From NCBI GenBank assembly GCA_900316575.1, contig ONDJ01000001.1, forward strand, positions 1-64,000: 64,000 nt of DNA, in the 5' to 3' direction. Position numbers and translations under genes: made by a program. This DNA is from an uncultured Prevotellaceae bacterium. Its GTDB lineage: Bacteria; Bacteroidota; Bacteroidia; Bacteroidales; Bacteroidaceae. The notes beneath the pieces are model-generated. The model was not told the DNA's origin and did not search any database. It saw nothing but the letters and a program-made list of their open reading frames with translations. This document shows positions 49,561-57,791 of the stretch, in pieces; positions within the stretch are counted from its first letter, which is position 1; each line of letters opens with the position of its first letter.

Positions 49561-49599
49561 AGGATGTGCTACACATGAGAGAGAGCACATCCTTTTTTT
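49561..49599 (+). terminator. Terminator of the thioredoxin lipoprotein gene
   Basis: AGGATGTGCT (49561-49570) pairs with AGCACATCCT (49584-49593), then a T-run that ends where the outer repeat of the mobile element begins. Confidence 0.88.
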
Positions 49600-49936
49600 A
49601 ACTCAAATCGGTCATTAGAGGTTTGAATTTAAAGCGTGCAAACAAAGTGTTTGAAAGCCCCAAACAAAGTGTTACACGCTTCAAACATGCCACAAACATA
49701 CACAAAAAATGCTTGCGTCACCCCAATGGCCCACACAGCTAATCATCACTGTAAACCCAAATCGGTCATTAGACCCCTAAAATGCGTGGTGGAGCTCATA
49801 ACAATTGATAGTAAAATGTTTGCAAGTCGAATTTTCTAACGGTGGTCATTAGAAAAAGCTAATGTCTAATTGCTTATTTACATACACTTACAAAGGCTAC
49901 CACGAAAACTAAAATATCTAATGACCGATTTGGGTT
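49600..49936 (-). mobile_element. Non-coding inverted-repeat element, copy 2 (MITE-like)
   Basis: The core is 49754-49936 (183 bases): AACCCAAATCGGTCATTAGA at 49754-49773 and its perfect inverse at 49917-49936. Read on the minus strand the core aligns end to end with copy 1 (17563-17744), with scattered substitutions and one single-base gap. An extra terminal repeat (AACTCAAATCGGTCATTAGA, one mismatch) lies at 49600-49619, on the same side as the extra repeat of copy 1, here 134 bases away. TTAA flanks the outermost ends (49598-49601, 49935-49938). The 134-base spacer has its own inverted arms and a repeated CAAACAAAGTGTT. No transposase frame. Confidence 0.8.
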
Positions 49937-49961
49937 TAATGAATATGGAAGAGATATCGAA

Positions 49962-50708
49962 TTATAAACAGATACGGTGTGTAATCATCAGGTATCCAAC
50001 TTTGCGCTTCATACCACCTTGACCAGCATAACCTGGATTTACGAAATTGTGGAGCGGCATGGAGAAAGTAAGAGAAGTGCGATTGGTCTTGCGAGCGTTA
50101 GCATATCCCAAGCTGAAGTCAAGTCCCCAACCACTCTTTAGGCGGTCTTTATTCGTATCGGCTACTGAACCACCACAACCAACAACAGCATCATAGAACA
50201 CACCTGCTTCAAGGAACGCATTTTCAACACCTGCTATCAAACCAAAACGGGGCTGGAAATAAAAACCACGCAGGTTGTCCTTGTTTTCCTTAAAAACTAT
50301 CTCCTGACTCTTGTAGTATGCACCGGCATATACCCCAAGCGTGCCTGGCTTATAGGAAGCATCTATACCGATAGCGTAGTCACCTATATGCTTAAAAGGA
50401 TTGCCAAAAGCATAATGATACGGGCCATAAATATCTTGCCCGCTATGTTTGAAGCCGCGCTTGCCCATTCCAATAGGAAAAACAAGTTCTGCATTTGGAA
50501 TGATACGTTCAGCCCAAAGCGAGTCTTGCGTGTGACCCTTGAAAGCAAAGTGCTTTACTAATCCTTGAGCGGCGTTGTAGATAGCACTGGTGAAATAGTT
50601 TGTGGAATAAGCACGTGTGTTGAGCGTCCATTTTCCATCAGTTTGTTGGCCATAGACTGTTGGCACAGCAAGAAGGGAAAAGCTAATTAGAATAAGGAAC
50701 TTTTTCAT
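49962..50708 (-). CDS. Outer-membrane beta-barrel-like protein of unknown function
   Basis: 248 residues from the ATG at 50708; the signal peptide is MKKFLILISFSLLAVPTVYG. The remainder alternates hydrophobic and polar residues in strands with many Gly, Tyr and Phe (YKPGTLGVYAGAYYKSQEIV, WGLDFSLGYANARKTNRTSL) and ends in THRICL, compatible with a small outer-membrane barrel. I do not recognise a family. It is the third gene after the GH3 and DHH lipoproteins, 29 bases downstream of the DHH stop, and may be their transport or anchoring partner. Confidence 0.65.
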   Translation of the reverse strand: MKKFLILISFSLLAVPTVYGQQTDGKWTLNTRAYSTNYFTSAIYNAAQGLVKHFAFKGHTQDSLWAERIIPNAELVFPIGMGKRGFKHSGQDIYGPYHYAFGNPFKHIGDYAIGIDASYKPGTLGVYAGAYYKSQEIVFKENKDNLRGFYFQPRFGLIAGVENAFLEAGVFYDAVVGCGGSVADTNKDRLKSGWGLDFSLGYANARKTNRTSLTFSMPLHNFVNPGYAGQGGMKRKVGYLMITHRICL

Positions 50709-50736
50709 AAAATAAAAGGTTTTATACATTTACATT

Positions 50737-51861
50737 TTAATTTGTCGTTATTTCTTCAGCTATACGCGGTACAATCTGCTTGCGTGAGAGATTCTCGGTT
50801 GTATAGCAAACACCCTCACGCAATGATGGTCCGAAGATAGCCTCAGCCAACTGCTTAGTGCCTTCACCATAATAAATGAAATAGGTGCCGTTCTCCACAT
50901 AAGGGCGGGCCATGCGGTCGTCGCCCGTATTCTCCACCATGTTGTCAATCTTGGCAACAATCATCTGCCTGCCTTTCTGCTGCATCACTTCGGGCATGAC
51001 TGCCAGCATGCGATCGATGAAGGCTTCCATCTGGCTCTGCTTGCATACAAGACTGCCAAAGCCGAGAGGAAGTCCGCTGAACTCGTAATCCTTGTAGTCG
51101 GAGAGGAAAATCTCGGCATCGGTCATGCCAGTATAATCGGTGGCGGCATCCTCCATGCCACGGTTCAAACGAACCACGGAGTCGGGGCTGATAGCCAACT
51201 GTGCGGTCAGAGCCTGTAACGCCATGGTGTCGATACCCTGTGTGGTGGTTTTCGACAGGTTGCGCGTGTCGCTGATGATGCCTGCCAGCATGATGCGAGC
51301 GGTCTCGTCGTCAATGGCGATGCCCTGTTCCTTATACATCTCAAAGATGATGGTGTTGGTGGATCCTATCATCTCGCGGCGCACGAAAGGAATGCCGCTG
51401 TCGGCTATGTCGCCCTCCACATGATGGTCTATCTTCTGCAGGATAACAGCCTCGCGGGCACCATCCACACACTGAGCATAGTCGGAGTGGTCGGTCAAGA
51501 TGAGCCGTGTTTGCGGCACCACACTCGACTTCAGTTCGGGCAGGGCGAAGCCAAACACGCGGGCGATATAGGCTGTCTCGCGATTCATCGCGCTCGACAC
51601 CTTTGCCTTGCAGTTGTAGCCCATCAGCTGCATCAGCTTGGCATACGACAAAGCTGAGGTGACAGCATCCACATCGGGGGTCTTATGACCATAAACGAAG
51701 CAGGTGTCTGTGCCCCAGTCCAGTGTTTTCAGTAGTGCGCTGAACTCCGTTTCATAGGGAGGCTTCGAAATTGCCTCATAGTCATCGTTGGAACAGGATG
51801 TCCAAACAAAGAGGCAACATATTAGGGCGGGCACCTTCACCCATAGTTTCTTCTGACTCAT
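50737..51861 (-). CDS. Exported DHH/DHHA2 protein, class II pyrophosphatase-like lipoprotein
   Basis: 374 residues. The N-terminus is a lipoprotein signal (LICCLFVWTSC, lipidated Cys23) followed by SNDD, an acid-rich start as in surface lipoproteins. The body is a family II manganese pyrophosphatase: metal ligands His59, Asp63 and Asp65 in GHKTPDVDA, Asp124 in LTDHSD, Asp145-His146-His147 in IDHHVEG, and Asp198 in GIISDTR. The DHHA2 domain ends LSRKQIVPR, where the usual phosphate-binding SRKKQ is altered. Family members are cytosolic, so export is unusual. The start overlaps the GH3 stop by four bases (ATGA). Confidence 0.82.
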   Translation of the reverse strand: MSQKKLWVKVPALICCLFVWTSCSNDDYEAISKPPYETEFSALLKTLDWGTDTCFVYGHKTPDVDAVTSALSYAKLMQLMGYNCKAKVSSAMNRETAYIARVFGFALPELKSSVVPQTRLILTDHSDYAQCVDGAREAVILQKIDHHVEGDIADSGIPFVRREMIGSTNTIIFEMYKEQGIAIDDETARIMLAGIISDTRNLSKTTTQGIDTMALQALTAQLAISPDSVVRLNRGMEDAATDYTGMTDAEIFLSDYKDYEFSGLPLGFGSLVCKQSQMEAFIDRMLAVMPEVMQQKGRQMIVAKIDNMVENTGDDRMARPYVENGTYFIYYGEGTKQLAEAIFGPSLREGVCYTTENLSRKQIVPRIAEEITTN

Positions 51862-53054
51862 CTGTTATTCCTTATTTGTTTTTTCATTCTCAAGACGCGG
51901 CGCACGCTTTGGTTGATACGCTCCTCGGAGAGCCTACCATCCTCCACGGCCTTGACGACGGCATCGAAAGCCTCAACAAAGTTTTGCGGGCCAAGCACGA
52001 TGTCGGCACCTGCCAGCAGGGTGCCTACAGCAGCCTCGGCATTGGCGTATTGTTTGGTAATTGCTCCCATCTCCATCGCGTCGGTGATGATGATGTTCTG
52101 ATAGCCCAGTTCGCCGCGCAGTTTGTCCTGTAGGATGAGGGATGACATGGTGGCGGGGATCTCGGAGCCTGTCACGTTGGGTGTGGCAATATGGGCCGTC
52201 ATAATCAACTGTGTGCCCCACTGAATGCCAGCCTTGAATGTAATCATTTCGCAATTCAGCATCTCGTCCCATGTCTTCAAGCTCTGTGCATAGCCAAAGT
52301 GTGTGTCGGCCTTGGTGTCGCCGTGGCCAGGAAAGTGCTTGATACAGCCCGTCACACCAGCATCCTTCAGCCCCTGCAGATAGTTCACGACCATCGGGGC
52401 GGCAACTTCGGGATCGTCGCTGAAGGCACGGGCGCCGATGACGATGTTCTCGGGATTGGTGTTCACATCTGCCACGGGGGCAAAGTCGATGTCGAAGCCA
52501 TAGCGGCGCAGATAGGTGCCAATGGTGTTGGCGCAGTAGTAGGCATTCTGTGGGTCGCCCGTGGCACCAATGGCACCCATCGACTCAAACTTCTCCACTG
52601 CGAAGTTTTCGTTGTTGGCAATGCGGGCCACACGGCCACCCTCCTCATCAATGCAGAGCAACGGCGAGCCGTTCAAAGCGCGTATCTGAGAGACGAAAGC
52701 CGTGAGTTGCGCCTCGTCCTCGATGTTGTGGGCATAAAGGATGACACCGCCCACGGGGTATTTCTCGTTCACGCCGAGCATGGTGGGGTTGACGGCCTGC
52801 AACTTGATGGCCTTGATGTCGTCTGTACTGCCGTCAATGCTGCTGGGCTGATTGAAGTGGATGGTAGTGTCAAGACACTCAGGGCGTACATAGAACAGCT
52901 GCCCCACCTTCTCGCGTAGGGTCATGCTTTGCAGTTGCACCTCCACCTCGTCAGCCGGTACGACAGAACTGTCGTCTTCGTCCGACGTACACGATGCTAA
53001 GCTTAGTGCCATCACCGTGGCAAGCATCCAAAATCGAACAAGTGTCTTTCTCAT
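51858..53054 (-). CDS. GH3 family beta-N-acetylhexosaminidase lipoprotein (NagZ-like)
   Basis: 398 residues from the ATG at 53054 (signal MRKTLVRFWMLATVMALSLA, lipobox LASC, Cys22, then TSDEDDSS). An in-frame ATG at 53117 precedes a palindrome and is rejected. The NagZ marks are LLCIDEEGGRVARI, FAPVADVNTNPENIVIGARA, KHFPGHGDTKADTH (His acid/base) and IIITDAMEMGAI (nucleophile Asp). NagZ removes GlcNAc from muropeptides in the cytoplasm; here the lipid anchor and acid tail put it outside, perhaps on the cell surface. First gene of a three-gene operon. Confidence 0.88.
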   Translation of the reverse strand: MRKTLVRFWMLATVMALSLASCTSDEDDSSVVPADEVEVQLQSMTLREKVGQLFYVRPECLDTTIHFNQPSSIDGSTDDIKAIKLQAVNPTMLGVNEKYPVGGVILYAHNIEDEAQLTAFVSQIRALNGSPLLCIDEEGGRVARIANNENFAVEKFESMGAIGATGDPQNAYYCANTIGTYLRRYGFDIDFAPVADVNTNPENIVIGARAFSDDPEVAAPMVVNYLQGLKDAGVTGCIKHFPGHGDTKADTHFGYAQSLKTWDEMLNCEMITFKAGIQWGTQLIMTAHIATPNVTGSEIPATMSSLILQDKLRGELGYQNIIITDAMEMGAITKQYANAEAAVGTLLAGADIVLGPQNFVEAFDAVVKAVEDGRLSEERINQSVRRVLRMKKQIRNNR

Positions 53055-53083
53055 TTTCTGTTTCTTTTTTTGGGTTATATTTA

Positions 53084-53125
53084 TAATTAGTGTGCTCATA
53101 CTGAGAAAGTAGAGCACACTAATTA
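53084..53125. promoter_or_regulatory. 14-bp palindrome upstream of the GH3 operon
   Basis: TAATTAGTGTGCTC (53084-53097) is repeated inverted at 53112-53125 around a 14-base loop. It is 30 bases before the GH3 ATG and 32 bases after the DUF349 stop. It could be the DUF349 terminator (no immediate T-run on the minus strand) or an operator for the GH3 operon. Confidence 0.55.
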
Positions 53126-53156
53126 GGTTAAATACAACTGTTATTGACCAACGTGT

Positions 53157-55358
53157 TTATTGTTCCACATCTTTGGGAGCTTCAGGCTCGGAAGCTTTTT
53201 CAGGAACTTCAGCTTCAGGCTCGGAAGCTTCCACTTCGGGTTCTGCGACAGGGGCTGTAGTCACCTCTGATGTGGGAACTTCTTCAGGTGTTTCCTCTGC
53301 GGCAACTTCTGTTGACTCAACAGGCTTGTTGCCATTAAGGATTTGTTCCTTCACAGCCTTAATCTTTTCTTCTACAACGACGAGGTCTGACTTGAGTCGC
53401 TCTATGTTCTTCTGCAATCCATCGACCAAGGCGTTTCCGCTCTTGCTCTTTGAAGTGAAGAAGCTCAAGTTGGTCTCATAGTTTTTGATTTCATCGCGCT
53501 TGGTTTCAAGTTGCTGTTTTAGACGAGCAAGTTCGCGCTCCAAGGGTGTTCCGACTTTTTCGGCTATGCGCGAGCGGAAGTTATCAACGCTGCGACGCCC
53601 TGCACTGATATGAAATTCGGTGCGCAGGCGATCAATAGCGTCATGATAGCGTTTGTAAATAGCTTCCTTCTTTCGGAATGGCACATGGCCCGTTGCATTC
53701 CACTCGGCCATAAGCTCTTGCACTTTCTCGCGTGCGTTGTCTGCTCCTTCGGCCAAGAGGTTTTCAAGCTGGGTAATAATGTCGTTCTTCTTTTCAAGGT
53801 TTTCTTGCTCTTCCTTGCGCTGGCTACCCGTGGCCTCATTCTTCTTTTCAAAGAATGCGTTGCAGGCTCCGTTGAAACGTTTCCAAATCTGGTCGCTCAC
53901 ACGACGAGCTACTGGGCCAATCTCCTTCCACTGACGCTGCAACTCAATGAGCTTGTTTGTCGTCTTGCCCCAATCGGTACTATCTTGAAGCGCTTCGGCT
54001 TCTTCACAAATGGCATTTTTCTTAGCCAAGTTCTCAGCCCATTCTGCGCGCTGAGTCTTGAAGAAATCGCTTTTGGCTTTGAAGAAAACGTCGCAGGCGG
54101 CACGGAAACGTTCAAAAATCTTTGCATTGACTTTACGAGGCGTGAAGCCGATGGTTTTCCACTGGGCTTGCAGTTCTGTGACTTGCTTTGTAGCCTTGTC
54201 CCATGCGGCTGCTGACTTTAATGAAGTGACATCAATAGCTTCTACCTGCTCGCATAATGCGGTTTTCTTGGCTAAGTTCTCTTCTTCTTGGGCCTTGAGT
54301 TGTTCAAAATGAGCTTGATGACGTTTGTTGACAACTGTACTTGCTGCCTTGAAACGCGTCCAGACTTCTTCGCGAAGTTCTTTAGCGACTGGCCCTGCCT
54401 CGCGATACTGACGATGCAGTTGCTGCAAAGAGTGGAAAGCCGAAACAGGGTCTTCGACCTCAGCCAAACGCTCTGCGGCTTCACAGAGCGCAGTTTTGAT
54501 TTCAAGGTTTTTCTTGAAATCGTAATTGCGGAACTCATAGTTCAGCCGCAGGAGGTCATAGAACGTTTCAACTTGCTGTTGGTAAGCTTTCCAGACATCG
54601 GCCTGACGCTCTGCGGGTACATCACCAATCTCTTTCCAGCGCGCTTGAAGTTCTTTGAACTCTTTATAGGATTTGTCAGCCACATCGGCACTGACATTCA
54701 TTTCCTTAATTCGGGCTATGATACGCTCCTTCTCCTCCAAGTGGCTTTGCAATTCACCCTGTTGCTTCTCGGCTTCCTTGGCGCGCTGCTCGCGAACTTG
54801 ATTAAGAGCCTCTTTGAAGGCATCTTCGTCAGCATCAGGTTCGGGCACAAACTCATCGGGATTTCCACCTTTCGCGATAAAAGCCTCGCGAGCTGCCGTA
54901 GCCTCAGCATTGTGCAAGCGATAGAACGTTTGTTTAAGTGCATCAAGCGTAGCACGCTCTACTTGCTCTTCATTGGCTGCTATTTCCTGCAAGCGAGCTA
55001 TTACCTCGGCTTTGGTTGCAGGTTGAGGAATTGAAGTTTCTTCAGCTCCTGCGTCGTTGCCTTCAGACGGCTCTGATACTGTAACTTCAGGGATAGTTGC
55101 AGTTTCCGTGGGAGCATTTTCAGCTTCCATAGGAGAAACTTCAGATTTCGCGGGCTCATCATCTGAATTTACTTCAGGCTCTTCGATGACTTCTACGGAC
55201 TTTTCAGCAACTTTAGGTGCCTCCTCTGCTGCATCGGCAGAAGTCGTTGCAGCTTCTGCAACGGGTTCTACTTGGGTTTGAGATTTCGTTTCGGATGTTT
55301 CTGCTGCAGAAACTGTCTCGTTTTGTTCCTCTACAGGAAGGAGTGTCTTTTCGTCCAT
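53157..55358 (-). CDS. DUF349 repeat protein
   Basis: 733 residues. Starts with about 130 acidic, Thr/Ala/Glu-rich low-complexity residues and ends with another such tail. Between them are four to five DUF349 repeats of about 70 residues (for example FKELQARWKEIGDVPAERQA, VTELQAQWKTIGFTPRKVNA, LIELQRQWKEIGPVARRVSD), helical bundles with the WKxIG core, then a coiled coil. DUF349 proteins are cytosolic and abundant in Bacteroidetes; their role is not established. No signal peptide. Confidence 0.88.
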   Translation of the reverse strand: MDEKTLLPVEEQNETVSAAETSETKSQTQVEPVAEAATTSADAAEEAPKVAEKSVEVIEEPEVNSDDEPAKSEVSPMEAENAPTETATIPEVTVSEPSEGNDAGAEETSIPQPATKAEVIARLQEIAANEEQVERATLDALKQTFYRLHNAEATAAREAFIAKGGNPDEFVPEPDADEDAFKEALNQVREQRAKEAEKQQGELQSHLEEKERIIARIKEMNVSADVADKSYKEFKELQARWKEIGDVPAERQADVWKAYQQQVETFYDLLRLNYEFRNYDFKKNLEIKTALCEAAERLAEVEDPVSAFHSLQQLHRQYREAGPVAKELREEVWTRFKAASTVVNKRHQAHFEQLKAQEEENLAKKTALCEQVEAIDVTSLKSAAAWDKATKQVTELQAQWKTIGFTPRKVNAKIFERFRAACDVFFKAKSDFFKTQRAEWAENLAKKNAICEEAEALQDSTDWGKTTNKLIELQRQWKEIGPVARRVSDQIWKRFNGACNAFFEKKNEATGSQRKEEQENLEKKNDIITQLENLLAEGADNAREKVQELMAEWNATGHVPFRKKEAIYKRYHDAIDRLRTEFHISAGRRSVDNFRSRIAEKVGTPLERELARLKQQLETKRDEIKNYETNLSFFTSKSKSGNALVDGLQKNIERLKSDLVVVEEKIKAVKEQILNGNKPVESTEVAAEETPEEVPTSEVTTAPVAEPEVEASEPEAEVPEKASEPEAPKDVEQ

Positions 55359-55478
55359 GTGATCAGATTTGGTTTTGATTTCAGGGCAAAGGAAATGAAT
55401 TTTAACAAGGTGGGCAAACGATTAACAGATTTTTATCAAAAATTAAGCCCCTCGTGTACTTTTCTTGGGGAAATTGAT

Positions 55479-55486
55479 TACCTTTG
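55479..55486 (+). promoter_or_regulatory. -7 element for the small secreted protein gene
   Basis: TACCTTTG 76 bases before the ATG at 55563; no TTTG stands at the normal -33 spacing. Confidence 0.5.
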
Positions 55487-55562
55487 CCCCACAAACAACA
55501 ATAAAGGCCAATGATTTTAGATATATTTTCTTTTTAACCACTTTATAAAACATTTAATCCCT

Positions 55563-56033
55563 ATGAAGAAAATTCAAATGATGCTGCTTGCATTGTTCTG
55601 CTTAGTAACAGTGCTTCCAGCCAGTGCTCAAATGAGTAGCGATGCACGTCGCTTCCAAAATCGCGTAAAGAACTTCCTCAACAACGAAGGCTACAACGCT
55701 TATGTTGATGAAGACGACGACCTTTGCTTCAAGTATCAAGGCGAAATCTATTGGATCAGTCTTGACGATGGCGACAACAATTCTGTTTACGTAGAGTTCC
55801 ACGCTCCAGGTTGGAACATCCAAGGCAAGAACCACCGCGCCGTGCTCGAAGCAGCCAACCAAATCAACAAAGGCAAAAAGTGTGTAAAAGCCTCTGTTTT
55901 TGAAAACTCGGTGACATTCACCATAGAGTTATTCGCTTACGACCCAACAGACTTCTGTAAGACCATAGACCGCTGCCTGCGCGTGCTTTCAAGTGCTAAA
56001 GAAGATTGTATAGATTATTACGAAAACAACTGA
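55563..56033 (+). CDS. Small secreted protein, possibly YbjN-like fold
   Basis: 156 residues with a signal peptide (MMLLALFCLVTVLPASAQ). The mature part has helix-strand-strand-helix order: RRFQNRVKNFLNNEGYNAYV, DLCFKYQGEIYWISLDDG, YVEFHAPGWNI, AVLEAANQINKGKKCVKASV, VTFTIELF and a final helix with Cys. That resembles YbjN / type III chaperone-like folds (short N-helix, three strands, long helix); this is a by-eye inference. Four Cys may form disulfides. Monocistronic; terminator at 56093. Confidence 0.7.
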   Translation: MKKIQMMLLALFCLVTVLPASAQMSSDARRFQNRVKNFLNNEGYNAYVDEDDDLCFKYQGEIYWISLDDGDNNSVYVEFHAPGWNIQGKNHRAVLEAANQINKGKKCVKASVFENSVTFTIELFAYDPTDFCKTIDRCLRVLSSAKEDCIDYYENN

Positions 56034-56092
56034 ACTTCCTCATTCGCTTCAATAGCTCTTATCTAAGTTGCGATATTTACGACACAAATCAA

Positions 56093-56122
56093 CACCCCGC
56101 CGAGTTTGTACTTGGCGGGGTG
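56093..56122 (+). terminator. Terminator-like hairpin of the small secreted protein gene
   Basis: CACCCCGCC (56093-56101) with GGCGGGGTG (56114-56122), loop of 12; only a weak T-run (TTAGCTTA) follows. Confidence 0.65.
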
Positions 56123-56239
56123 TTAGCTTATCAAACATTACTACAAAACACTATGAGAATAAGAGACTAATGGAATAGCCCACATAGTTTTGTGACATTT
56201 TGGGCATGGGTTATCGCGTGTTGGCACATTTACGACAAA

Positions 56240-56267
56240 AGAGAGCACGGATTTGCGCTCTCTTTTT
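56240..56267. terminator. Bidirectional terminator between convergent units
   Basis: AGAGAGC (56240-56246) with GCTCTCT (56257-56263) followed by TTTTT on the plus strand and TTTTG on the minus strand. It ends read-through from the left and tRNA-Gly from the right. The stretch 56123-56239 shows nothing else. Confidence 0.7.
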
Positions 56268-56309
56268 ATTGAACTTTCTGCTATATTAAACCTTTGAAAA
56301 TCAATCTTG

Positions 56310-56382
56310 AGCGGCAAACGGGGTTCGAACCCGCGACCCTCAGCTTGGGAAGCTGATGCTCTACCGACTGAGCTATTGCCGC
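56310..56382 (-). tRNA. tRNA-Gly (anticodon CCC)
   Basis: 73 bases on the minus strand: acceptor GCGGCAA / TTGCCGC, D arm GCTC...GAGC, anticodon stem TCAGC/GCTGA with loop TTCCCAA, T arm CGGG-TTCGAAC-CCCG, discriminator T, no encoded CCA. It lies 65 bases upstream of the folE stop on the same strand. Confidence 0.95.
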
Positions 56383-56447
56383 AACTGTTGTTCTTTATAT
56401 TAAACGCTGAAGTTTTTTCTTTATTGTACCAAGAAAAGACTTTTGTT

Positions 56448-57017
56448 TTAATTAGTATTGTGACGAATGAGACTCAAGAATTCCTCGCGCGTCTTAGCTT
56501 GGTTAAAGGCTCCGCAAAAGTCACTGGTTGTGGTGATGCAATCACTTTTTGCCACGCCGCGCATCTGCATACACATGTGCTTGGCCTCAAGGACGACCAT
56601 AACGCCCAAAGGCTGAAGGGCTTTATTGATACATTCCTTTATTTGCGTTGTCATGCGTTCTTGCACTTGCAAACGATGGGAAAAGATGTCAACGACTCTG
56701 GCCACCTTTGACAAGCCTGTGATATATCCGTTGGGGATATAGGCTACATGTGCTTTGCCATAGAAAGGAAGAATATGATGCTCGCAAAGGCTGTAAAAGG
56801 GAATATCTTTTACGATGACCATCTGATTGTAATCTTCCTTAAAGCGGGCGGAATTGAGAACAGCCGAAGCGTCTTCGTTATAACCACGCGTAAGGTCTAA
56901 CAATGCTTTAGCGACTCGCTCTGGTGTTTTGAGCAAGCCCTCGCGCTCGGGGTCTTCGCCTATGAGTTGCAATGTGCTATAGACACCGCTTTTGATTTGT
57001 TCTAGTGTGTTTTCCAT
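56448..57017 (-). CDS. folE: GTP cyclohydrolase I
   Basis: 189 residues. Converts GTP to dihydroneopterin triphosphate, first step of folate synthesis. [20 protein letters not shown], the zinc-binding Cys and His in [40 protein letters not shown], and the second zinc Cys in [12 protein letters not shown] are standard. Last gene of the operon, 11 bases after the SPOR gene. Confidence 0.97.
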   Translation of the reverse strand: MENTLEQIKSGVYSTLQLIGEDPEREGLLKTPERVAKALLDLTRGYNEDASAVLNSARFKEDYNQMVIVKDIPFYSLCEHHILPFYGKAHVAYIPNGYITGLSKVARVVDIFSHRLQVQERMTTQIKECINKALQPLGVMVVLEAKHMCMQMRGVAKSDCITTTSDFCGAFNQAKTREEFLSLIRHNTN

Positions 57018-57028
57018 TCTTAATTGGC

Positions 57029-57661
57029 TTACTTCTTAGGTAGCCACACCATGCACTTCACGACACGTGCTTCGACAGAAATTTTGGAACGCAATATAAG
57101 CGAAACAAAGCGACTGGCTTGTTCGGGTGTTTCAAAATCGCCCACGCGACAAGTCCATCGCGGACAAACAAAATGGCTATATGCCGACAATTCGGGAAAA
57201 TACTGATGCACTCTTTCACCAAGCCATTCTGCACGCTGACGATCTTGACGGGAATTTCCACCTGTGAAGATTTGTATGCGATAGCCTTCACGCTGTTCTC
57301 TGGCAGCTACTTGCCCAGTACTGGTACGCACTCGACGCCGAAGAACCACGCGACGTGTAGTATCTTTTTTATAAACACGCCTTACCCTTGGGGCTGCTGG
57401 TGCTGCTTCTTCTTGCTGTTCCTCTACTTTTGAAGTTTCAGGATTGGTTGATGTTGCTGCTGGCTCTGTGGAACTGGCCTCTGTAGTGGCTCTTCCCTCT
57501 GGACGAACTTGTGCAGGAGTCGTGCTTTCAGGCTGTGGCGTTCCGCCATCGGTCTCCACGGTAACTTTACCAGGTGTAGTGACGGGCTGTTCGTCTGTTT
57601 TGTTTTGAGCAAAGACGCTCAAGGAACAAAGCGTGAGAAACAAAAGGGTGAAATAGCGCAT
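57029..57661 (-). CDS. SPOR domain secreted protein
   Basis: 210 residues with signal peptide ([19 protein letters not shown]), a Thr/Pro/Glu-rich linker to about residue 125, and a C-terminal SPOR domain ([40 protein letters not shown]). SPOR domains bind peptidoglycan stripped of stem peptides, often at the division site. The placement between tpiA and folE is one I recall from other Bacteroidales. Confidence 0.88.
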   Translation of the reverse strand: MRYFTLLFLTLCSLSVFAQNKTDEQPVTTPGKVTVETDGGTPQPESTTPAQVRPEGRATTEASSTEPAATSTNPETSKVEEQQEEAAPAAPRVRRVYKKDTTRRVVLRRRVRTSTGQVAAREQREGYRIQIFTGGNSRQDRQRAEWLGERVHQYFPELSAYSHFVCPRWTCRVGDFETPEQASRFVSLILRSKISVEARVVKCMVWLPKK

Positions 57662-57734
57662 AAATCAAAATAAGAAAGAAAGGGAAAGCGTTGTCACACG
57701 ACACTCAAAAATCTCCTAAAATACGTGCTTTATA

Positions 57735-57779
57735 AAAAAGGAATGTGGAAAAGAAGCATGTATAGCTCCTCTTCCACAT
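57735..57779 (-). terminator. Terminator or attenuator after tpiA
   Basis: On the minus strand ATGTGGAA...TTCCACAT (57772-57779 with 57743-57750) followed by TTCCTTTTTT. It divides the operon into an upstream part (metA to tpiA) and a downstream part (SPOR-folE), which may have their own start. Confidence 0.7.
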
Positions 57780-57791
57780 AATTGTTATAGA

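Noticed and set aside
49636-49839. 67-codon open frame inside the second inverted-repeat element
   Set aside because: Lys/Thr/His-rich random-looking product, not kept in the other copy of the element.
54288-55034. 248-codon open frame on the plus strand
   Set aside because: Antisense to the DUF349 repeats; its Leu/Phe-rich look comes from reverse-reading Glu/Lys codons.
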